Below are positions 55,728-64,000 of a DNA stretch of 64,000 bases, in pieces. Made by a program: the position numbers and the translations under genes. The notes under the pieces are model-generated. The model made no database searches and was not told where the DNA came from. It worked only from the letters and a program-made list of their open reading frames with translations. Numbering within the stretch: the first letter of the stretch is position 1; every line of letters starts with the position of its first letter. Source of the stretch: Coprinellus micaceus (Eukaryota > Basidiomycota > Agaricomycetes > Agaricales > Psathyrellaceae); the NCBI GenBank assembly GCA_951394405.1, contig OX596338.1, positions 3,844,001 to 3,908,000 on the forward strand, in the 5' to 3' direction.

Positions 55728-58700
55728 GAGACGCAGGGAACTCACGCTGCCCCGTATTACTACCAGTATTGCCTTTTCAATCGTATGATGACCGTTGCTC
55801 GGCGCTCCTTTTACCTGTGTACCCAACCTTGATTCAACCCCTTGTAGTTCCGATAATTATCGTATTAATTCCTGTTACACTTCGAGCATGTCATGGGTGT
55901 CAATCCGTTTTAGACGCCCAAGCTCGATACTCGGCAATTCCCATTATTTACTCGGTGTTTAGCCCACATGCTGAGGCAGAGTCACCATAAAAACAACCGA
56001 TTGTTCTTGCATTAACTTTTCTTCTCTGTCTGATGTTCAACATTCTCGGTAGGCATCATCTTGGAATTTGGCCGCTCCAGCCACCCTTTCGAGGTTGGGC
56101 GCTTCTCGATTGCTGGCTCGAGAACCCCGACTGTGTCCGGGTACCGATGGACCAGCGATAGCGCTTCGTACCCTTTGTATAGTAAAGAATTCACACAATT
56201 AAAATGCCTGCTTGATGCTATGTTCTTGGGGCTCACAGTTCCTGAGCATCACCGACAGAGGTTCGAGCCTGGGGGAGCTGTAATGCTGGCCGTTTCAACT
56301 TGTGCCGCAACCTCAACGTGATAGATAGTTCCTAGTCACGAGCACCAGCTGTCTGGGCATCCTGCGTGCTTCAAATTTTTCACTTGGCCAACCCCAGGTC
56401 GTCGTTTCGTGCGATCAGGTCGTTCTCTCGGTCAGATACCCGCAGTTAGGCGCCCGTGGTTGTGGCGATGATGCCCTATTTGACCGTGATTGGACAATCA
56501 CGTGGAGATCAATCCGCGGTCCGTGTCGTTCGCCCAGGAGGTTGTTGAACCGGAACGATGAACACACCGCCCGCACCCTCGTCCCTACCCCTTGGCTCTG
56601 AACCCACCTGCGAAAAATCGACTGAATGTGCCCCAGGTTCAGTTATTTGAGTTAGCGATGGTCACAACCACATCACGATGCTAGAGAGCAGAGCAGTTGA
56701 GAGCAGTGCATCCGGAGCATCGAAGCTTTGAAGGTATGTATGCGGCTCCTTTCTTGCAACGAGCTCTCCCCTGAAGATAGTCATGTCATCTTTAGGGAAT
56801 CGATCATCAACATAAATCCCCTCTCTTCCAAAAATTTGGAGGCCAATGCGCTTTGGAAGACTCGGGAAAGTACCAATACCTCGATCAAACACGAGAGCTG
56901 AGCGTCCCCTGTGGGCCTCAGGAGACCTCAGCGTTGTCAGTGGAGACTGGGTTTCCATAAGGGTACGATATGCCGAGGCTGGAGTTCGCGAGTAATAGCC
57001 TGACTATTGGAGGTGAGTTCAGTTCCATTTCTTGGGTTGAAGGTCGACGCTTACCACTCGTCCATGCATAGGGGAGCGATGGCGCTCGTGCACCACTCCA
57101 AAACGGATATAGCTTTACATGCACGCAGCCCGTTAGATTCGAGTAAATCGTTCTGTCGAACGAACCCAACCTGTCCAGCAGATCCTTCTCGAAGCGCCCA
57201 CCGCGACACACCCCTTCCCGTTTATTTCCCCTTCAGCTACCCAGCCCGGTCTCTAACCATCCCCCCGTGAACTTCGCACCCCGAACGCCTCTCCGTTAGT
57301 GAAGGCCAGAACCACGGGAGGGAACATGGCACCCAGTTCCATCTCATGTGGGAAGCGCCCATAGTCTCCGACCACGATGGTCGGGATTGAGGTGCTCGCA
57401 CTGAAGCGTGTTGCGTGAAGCGTGAAGGGGGAGGGTTTGAGGGCAAAGGATCCCTAGCGACTGTTGAGGTTCGTGTTATGATAAAACGAATCCCTTGGGT
57501 ATACGATTTTGTGCTTACCTGATTCTTACTAGCACGACCCCAGCGTCAGAAGCCTTAGCCAAGCTCGTAACTCCGAACGCGAATCTGCAGACGATCAGGT
57601 TTCGCACCCTCTGGCACCACCGTGTTGTAAATTTTGAAGGACGTGGACGGCGAAAGCAAATTTATGAAAGCGAGCAAGAAAAGGCGATTAGTAAGGTGGG
57701 GGAAGGGGGAGAATCCTGGCGCTGGACTTCCTTCCCCCTTAGTTCATGCCAACGGTGCCTGCAGGCAGCAGGATGGGCGAGGGACCCTCTAGGTGAGTGA
57801 TCGTCGAGCATTTTTGCTTCTTGAAATTGATCACACTGATCATCTTCAGCAGCCCCGCACGTCCGTCCCCTCATTAGCCACCCGCTCCGAATAGAGGGGT
57901 TGCAGCGCCCTGCTACATCTCGGGACTGCGGCGGCACCAGCGCTCCATACAACTATGATAGTTCTTTCCTTTTTCTTGCCCGCGAATTAAAGCGACGTGT
58001 ACAACACCCCCATAACCCTTGAATATAGTGTCACTTCCTAGAAATCCGATTACTGAACCAGTCTGCAGGGCCAGGGAGCAAGAATTCTGTCTATGAATAC
58101 CTCGTGGCGGCCATGCAAAGAAACGGACGCCTTTCAGCTCGGGATTTTGCCGAATGTTACCTAGGTATGTAGGCCGAGCCGACATGGGTGCTTTGCATTT
58201 TGCCTAATCCAGTTCGTTTACAAGGAACCTTGAGGCATCAGTGGTGTAAAGGTGTGTCATGGGTGAACAGGTTGCTCCCGTAATCTTTTCACGGCTCCGG
58301 TTTGGTCGCCGAGATGTCCAATTCGTGGGGAGGCCTCAGGGCGCCATGCCGCCTCGTGGTGCGTCGGCCGGTGCGTTTGGTACGAGGATGGCGCAGAGCA
58401 GGTAGCTGTGACATGCTAATTAGGCAGGAACAGGGCGGGCGCTGGCTTCCCCGAGGTCAAATCTCCCCTTCCGCTCCTGAGAGAGAACTATAATCTGTAT
58501 GGAAAGAGAGGTAATCCTGCCTCGATGCGCTGCCTGTCATTTGGGTCCGAAAAAACTTAGCCATCAGTATATTCAGTACATTGCTGTGGCATATGACTGC
58601 CGCAGGCATGCAACGATGCCATTGGACCCTGGTGCGCGGATGCCCAAATCAATTGGCCCACAGAACTGGTGAAGTTGAGTATCGGAATGGTGTGCGTATT

Positions 58701-58798
58701 TCCAATTTGACAGGATCATCTTTCTCGATGTCGCACTCACTGATTTGGTTAGATCAGGCTAGGTCATACTTGCGGCTGAGATGTCCGTTGGCTTTGCA
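55728..58798. other. Intergenic, unclear minus-strand open frames
   Basis: TTAGACGCCC at 55910 and TTAGGCGCCC at 56446. Minus-strand open stretches at 56662-56958 (with GREGIYVDDRFPKDDMTIFR) and around 57300-57440 (GDYGRFPHEMELGAMFPPVV) look somewhat coding but I cannot join them or name them. Nothing else recognised. Confidence 0.35.
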
Positions 58799-58838
58799 TA
58801 TATAAGTCTCAAGGCGTCTTCTGTTATCCCAACTTTCT

Positions 58839-59380
58839 ATGCCTCCACCTCCCCCAAAGCAGCGGTCTGGATTTTCCTTTGAGAGATCCGACGCCGGGGG
58901 GTTGCGTCTGGACGATGATGACTCGAGTCCTTTTTGCAAGGCTCGAGACTTCACATACCAGACAGCGTTCCTGGCCGGTACCAAGCTTGTGAGTCCTTAT
59001 GATGTCCCTGCTCTGCCAGACATATTCTCACACGTCACGAAGAACTATCGCACTGGTGATCGTCAGAATTTGGCGACGGCGCTGTCAGAAGATGTGACCT
59101 CCACTGACGTCGCTCGTTCCTCTGAGTCCGCATTCGCCCGGGTGTCCAACCGGGCCCGCAGGGGCTGTGGGGTCGTCCTGGCTAATGTAAGTGGTTAAAA
59201 CCTCAACGGGGCGGTCACGGAATGAATGTTCAACACCATTTTCTAATCTCCTAGTGTCACTATTACGTCTTTTACTGCCCTTTCGAGATGTTCGAGCATC
59301 TTCGCCGGCGCTTATTCCGTGCGCCAGACGACGATACCAACCGAGGCAGTGAAGTCGAGGCAGTGGCGACGGAGCATTGA
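58839..59380 (+). CDS. Small three-exon array gene, subfamily A (diverged), member A5
   Basis: Exons 58839-58988 (150 nt), 59043-59186 (144 nt) and 59255-59380 (126 nt) give 139 residues; introns are 54 and 68 nt, phase 0. Exon 1: RSGFSFERSDAGGLRLDDDD, ARDFTYQTAFLAGTKL. Exon 2 begins NYRTGDRQNLATAL, matching the TYRSG start of A2, but lacks the LEGxSMxNG motif and ends VVLAN. Exon 3: CHYYVFYCPFEMFEHLRRRL, aligned with CCFHLFQPVEAIIERIR, then an acidic tail. TATATAAG lies 40 bp before the ATG. The same intron positions and exon 1 motif place it in the family; exon 1 is nearest to that of C6. Confidence 0.8.
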
Positions 59381-62300
59381 TGGTCTGGAAGGCGGTTGTA
59401 GTTGAGGTGGCGATCGTATTTACGTGTACCTCTCGGGAATGATGATGGTGACGATGTTTTAGATGCGGCTCGCCATTCTCAACATGTTCCAGCGAATCGC
59501 TGTGTGACTTCATCTTCTACTCCGATGGATAAAGAGAGTTGGAACCCTAAGGTAGTCCTTAACCCGACCCTTCCACTGTGAAAGGAATCCCCTGCGACTT
59601 CGCCTCGCGAAAGGACGGGGGACCACCCCAGCCGAGCAGCAAGGCATGTCAATGAGGAGATCTACAACCCCATCCAGAGTTGGGGGACTCTCCATCATGT
59701 CACCGGCCATTCAAGTGTGACGGGTGAGAGGAGAGCAACGTTACCGATTGCTTTGAGCATCAGAATTAAACTTGACAGCCACCCCTTAACAGGTCCCGAT
59801 TCCGTCACATTATGATCATCCCTCCTTTCCCACTGGGACTGGCGATGGCCCGTCCCGTTATGCACCCTTCAGCTGGGCGATCCCCCAGCCCTTCGCGACC
59901 ATTTTTAACTCAATCACCCCCGTCCCACCCATCTCGCAACGCCACGAATGCCGAATTCGCGCATCAATATCATAGCAAGGTAGCGGTCGTCGGTCTTCGT
60001 CCACGCGCAGCCTAATTTCCTCCAGGCATACCAACAGCTAGCTCGACCGTGTGGCTCTTCATCTCCATGCCATATCTTCGGCCAGGTGGGAGGGCGGCGA
60101 ATCGCGCCTGTGCGTCAGTGGGGTTGGGTCGAACGATGTTCACGTTTTCGTGATGTTCCCGGATAAGCGGCCGCCCCATTTCATCGCTTGCCGCACAACC
60201 CCGCAGCTCACGGCGGCATGCACCCTCATACCCGAAAGCTATGCTCCTTCACCCTTTGGGCTGGAGACTTGCGCGTCTCAGACCACGCGAGAAGAAAACG
60301 AGAAAGTCTCGGGTTGCCCTATTCCTTCCCCGATTGGAGCGGGATTACAACTTCCTGTCGGCATACGCAGTCGATCTCCTGAACTCAGGGCCAGTGTCGC
60401 GCACAGGAGGTGACCGCCAGGAATCCGGTACGCATCCAACTGCTGTGAGTAGGGGCTGTTTATTCCATGCCCATTGCCCATGAATGAGCGGGTCTGCTGT
60501 TAATGGAGGGATCGGAGTCGGATTTGGAGTGGCGCCGAGCACTAAACGGTCCGTGAGGTGATTCCAAAGCGATGTGACCGAACACAACCTTCTGGTTGCC
60601 TTTCAGAGTCAACATAATACAGGGCCGACCCATATTCTGAAACGAAAACGTGGGCAGTGAGCACCAGTCTTGCTTCGAGCCTTGGAAGCTGTTTGTATCT
60701 GTCCCCGTATACGGTGCTACAAATGTGACGGGTGGGTAGACCCCTGGAGCCTGTAGGCTTTAATACCAACATCTCCGCCCTGCTCAACTTCTAACTGATC
60801 GTGCGTTCGTCTTTCTCAGGAAAAACATCATTGACAGCCCCAGGGTCGATATGGCAACGTGTGTTGCTATTGGTGGCCGTGGAGTTTCGAATTAAACTCG
60901 TTCGGTACCTACAAGCAGAATGGGTCAACCTTCGTATGCTTTCCAGATGATTTCCATCGTGATCGGGGCAGGTCAAGGCCCACACAGGGGGCATGCAAAA
61001 TGGCCCATATCGACACCGCATGTCGATCGATTGGCCTGCCTCCAATACCCACATCCCTTACCCAGAGCGCAACCTTTCTCCTAACTCGATCCAGAGCCTA
61101 CCCCGTTCATCGTGGTAGCGATCCAGGTAAAGGGCACGTGTAGCGCACCAAAGGGCGCGCGGCTTCAACGTCTGCAGCCCGCAGGGTTACGTTTTCTTCT
61201 CTTTTGTCCTTTCCTGGGAGGCGGCGAACCGGGTACATCAATCTTATCGGGTACCCCTATTCAATGTTGCTCATTCTGATATGGGGATTCTTTCAGCCCT
61301 AAGGTACTCGACGATGGTAGAAAGGTCGCATCTCAGCGTAATTCTTTGTGGGCGGAGGGGATGAAGAAAGATCGCTTGACCGATGAGCCGAACACCTAAT
61401 TCCCGGGTGCGCTGAGCGCGAGTCATGTTCAAGCGCCGTAAAGCTTGGAACGAAAGAGATGCGATAGATGGGGGGTTGTTCGGTGCATGCCGCAATCATG
61501 GCTGGCACCTGGCTTCGGACCCTGGACCGCCACTTGACAGCCATCTGACAGCGCAAGGGATTCCACCTCGCAAGCGCGTAAGCGCCCACCGGGAAGTCCC
61601 GAGTACATACAATTGTTGAAGTTTGAACCCTCGAATTCATTCATATAAATTGAGGTGTCTGATGGACTCAAGGGGGGCATACTCAGAAATGGGCAAACTG
61701 TACGAGACTACATCAAGTTCGCCGCCTTTGTGACAGGAGGGTTCATTCATTTCGATTGGGTCCGGCACACCCATGTCGCCGTCTCGCGGTGGAATTTTTT
61801 CAAGGTGACAAGAGGTTCTGCAGGGTACCTCCCCACTCCCAACTCCCTCGAAGTGCTGTGCGCTGCCTCTTTGTGATGACCTCGCTCCATAATAGTGGAA
61901 GAACACGAGGCCTACAGCGTATGTGATAGAGCTACGATCCCAAAGCCCACGCCTTACCCCAAGGTTTCAACCGACTCCTGGAGACTCCGACATACTCATA
62001 CGTTTGTGGGAGTCAACGTTTACTGACCAACTTGAAGGGGCGCCCAAACTCTTTTGGTTCTACATTGAGCTCGGGTTGCTGCCGAGGTGACCGCAATCCC
62101 CGCGGTGGTGGCTTTGTCATGCCCAATTGACTCTACTGCTCGTTGAATGGCCGGTAAATAAGTATGTCATCGTCGGGGGTAGAAACGGCGTGCAGCGTTT
62201 TACGTCAAGTGTTGTCCTCGCCATTTGCTCCGGGCGGAAAACTCACGGCCGCTTACAGCTCCCCAAAGATTAGATATCCATGGCTCTTGCCCGTCTTCCA

Positions 62301-62701
62301 AGCTAGTCCCGTCTGTTCTAGAACGCTGTTGAGAACATTCCGACGCGAATCATCCCTCACCCTCGAGCCGCACTGCTATTGACGCAATCCCCATACGGGG
62401 ATGCTTATGAGCTACGAGTGAATACATCGAGGAGCCGCGATAATGCACTTGGTGCCTTGAGGCTTTACAGCATCGCGAACAGGTGGCGATTTCCAGTTTT
62501 CAGGGTCGGTTGGCCCTGCATAAATTACGTGTAAACGGGATCGGTGCGTGACAGGTCCCTATATCGGAAACACCATTTATGGAACCCCGTATTGGCGAGC
62601 GGGAAACTCAAGAAGATATGATCGGGAGTCTTTGACGAGGGACAACCTCCTGTAATACATAGCCTCTCTCCTCTATCCCGTGTATCCATCCCATCCTCCC
62701 A
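59381..62701. other. Intergenic, nothing supportable
   Basis: About 3.3 kb with only short open frames. GTAAGCGCCC at 61576. No repeat longer than a few bases, no RNA gene and no family member recognised. Confidence 0.4.
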
Positions 62702-63343
62702 ATGCCCCTCTTCTCTCGCAAGCATCACGGATTCTCCTTCAAACGCGAGGCCAACGGCGGCGTCGACATCAAAGACGACAGGACTGCGCGTCGCGACTTC
62801 AAGTTCACATCAAACCTCTTTACTGGGACGTCTGTGGTGAGTCGAAGCAGTAGTCCTATGCGATCCCACGTTGCGCAGGCTTCGATCTTGGTAGAGCCCT
62901 GCTGATATGCCTACCACCTTCCTAGATGTACCAGACCGACGGTGATCATAAGCCGGCGCATACACCGACGCCATCGCCGCCCACACCGCTCACCTGGCCC
63001 CCGCCAACGCGGCAGGGCACAGGCTCCTCCATATTTGACGCGTACAACGCTCCCCCTACCCCAGGTCCGTACCATGATCTCGAGGTACGCAACTACACAC
63101 AGGCTCGTTCGGATATTCCGAGCTGACCAGCGATTGGACCGTCTGGATGATCCGTTACAGCCCTCCTTCGGCCTCACCGAGTTGTTTCGCCGCATATGGA
63201 CGCTCGTCGGGGTCTGGTTCAGCTACACTCCTCCTCCCCTGCCCATTCCCTCGCTGACACCCCTCCCCCCGATTGCGACACCCGCGGGTGAACGAGCAAA
63301 CCTGTCGCAGTCCTGCCCCGGTGGTACATACTACGTTAACTGA
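62702..63343 (+). CDS. Small three-exon array gene, A/B chimera, member C6
   Basis: Exons 62702-62836 (135 nt), 62926-63084 (159 nt) and 63161-63343 (183 nt) give 158 residues; introns are 89 and 76 nt, phase 0. Exon 1 is A-type: HGFSFKREANGGVDIKDD, RRDFKFTSNLFTGTSV at the splice site, closest to A5. Exon 2 is proline-rich, TPTPSPPTPLTWPPP, and ends SSIFDAYNAPPTPGPYHDLE, like the B pattern (SISTVLEGYGLPFPP). Exon 3 is B-type: LTELFRRIWTLVGVWF, a proline-rich insert, then CPGGTYYVN as in B1-B3. No clear TATA box. This gene links subfamilies A and B. Function unknown. Confidence 0.82.
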
Positions 63344-64000
63344 TAACGTCTAAGCCCGTTACCTTCCGTTGCTCCCGCAGTAGGGTACTGCGACAGTAAC
63401 ACCTTCCATATATACCCCTCCGGATAAGTGCTGCCTGAGCGAGTCTAGATAATGTCCCTGAACGCCCTGTGATCATGCCTGCCTATATGCGCATGTACCT
63501 CGTGTTAATATGACCGCTTCCTCGTCGACAACAGCTGGAAGCCCCAAGCAGAGTCGGGCGCCAACTCGGACTCGACTCGAAGCGCCCCCGACCAATTTAG
63601 GTAGCACCCCACCCTAAACGGGGAACAAGGGGGAGATATAGTTAAGGCGGCCTTCCGACGATCAGGCGCTACTTAAAACCAAAAGCACCTTTAGGTATTA
63701 GTAGTGACGTTGGGGGGCTCGGTGGCTTAGGCTTGATTTGCGGGCGGGCGCCGAGCGCTTCGACTCCTCGAGGGAGGCTGTAGATGTTCAGCGCAGTGCC
63801 GCGCATGTACCTGCGACCCTCGGTTCTGATTCAAGGCCGAGCGATGTGATGTGTGAGTACTTGTGTTGAGTTGCAGTAGCTTCCGGTTCTACAGATTAAT
63901 TAACATATCATGGGGGTTATAGGTGGTGTGATCTAAGATAGTCTATGGCAATAACTGATATGAGAGCAACACAACATGGCACGACGAGCGTTGAGATAGT
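63344..64000. other. Intergenic, window end
   Basis: No gene recognised; GAAGCGCCCCCG at 63580 is a weak variant of the dispersed motif, about 240 bp after C6. Confidence 0.4.

Noticed and set aside
56213..56285. tRNA gene near AGGTTCGAGCCTGG
   Set aside because: A B-box-like stretch is present, but no A-box or paired acceptor stem was found at the right distance.
60888..60920. Remnant of an A-type exon 1 (GTGGAGTTTCGA)
   Set aside because: Only about ten bases match the GTGGAGTTCGATTCC of A2/A4 and nothing around it follows the family pattern; likely chance.

Overview
The window looks like a gene-poor, transposon-rich stretch of an agaricomycete (mushroom-forming basidiomycete) nuclear genome. 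The evidence is the many short GT-AG introns (about 45-90 nt), a CACTA/Tnp2 transposase of the kind common in Agaricomycetes, a Rad2/XPG nuclease of the 'PIN domain-like' type, a gene resembling the TET/JBP dioxygenases expanded in mushrooms, a chromovirus, and a Crypton tyrosine recombinase. No rRNA, confident tRNA or housekeeping gene was found. The species cannot be named from the sequence.

Layout. 1-2439 is the 5' part of a Copia retrotransposon (minus strand: LTR, primer site, gag-protease), inserted into a CACTA transposase (2440-4057) that is also broken by a stop codon. 5507-8207 is a six-exon gene for a nuclear-looking, repeat-bearing protein with an AT-hook. 9.3-10.0 kb and 13.5-14.4 kb are short terminal-inverted-repeat elements. 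25.8-44.5 kb is a minus-strand block holding an XPG-type nuclease, a TET/JBP-like dioxygenase cut in two by a 7.7-kb chromovirus (28349-36092, plus strand), a diverged direct duplication of low-complexity DNA, and a Crypton recombinase with GCR1_C-like C-terminus. The rest is decayed, mostly non-coding DNA.

The most interesting feature is a dispersed array of small genes, all on the plus strand, that I could not assign to any known family. They lie at 11.0, 14.6, 18.7, 22.1, 48.6, 52.5, 55.2, 58.8 and 62.7 kb, with a fragment at 23.9 kb. Each has three exons, two short phase-0 introns, usually a TATA-like box, and codes for 127-158 residues. I use two provisional subfamilies. 'A' (A1-A5) has a GFSxE/FDSxG exon 1, an LEGxSMxNG...QVGFNH exon 2 and a CCFHLFQPxE exon 3. 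'B' (B1-B3) has an ETLTIELDG...TSTGAT exon 1, a proline-rich exon 2 of exactly 177 nt and an LWTLVxSWF...CPxGxxYY exon 3. The last gene (C6) joins an A-type exon 1 to B-type exons 2-3, so A and B are branches of one modular family. Two members are broken (A3 by a 4-bp duplication; the 23.9-kb fragment). Five members carry a TTARGCGCCC motif 180-330 bp after the stop codon.

Functionally, apart from this array, the identifiable genes are almost all mobile-element genes or nuclease and dioxygenase genes of families often found near mobile elements. The chromovirus has 99.2% identical LTRs, so it is young, yet it already carries frameshifts and stops, and four of the five LTR differences are CpG transitions. 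The small-gene array is plausibly a fast-evolving, exon-shuffling family kept in this repeat-rich region; its function is unknown.
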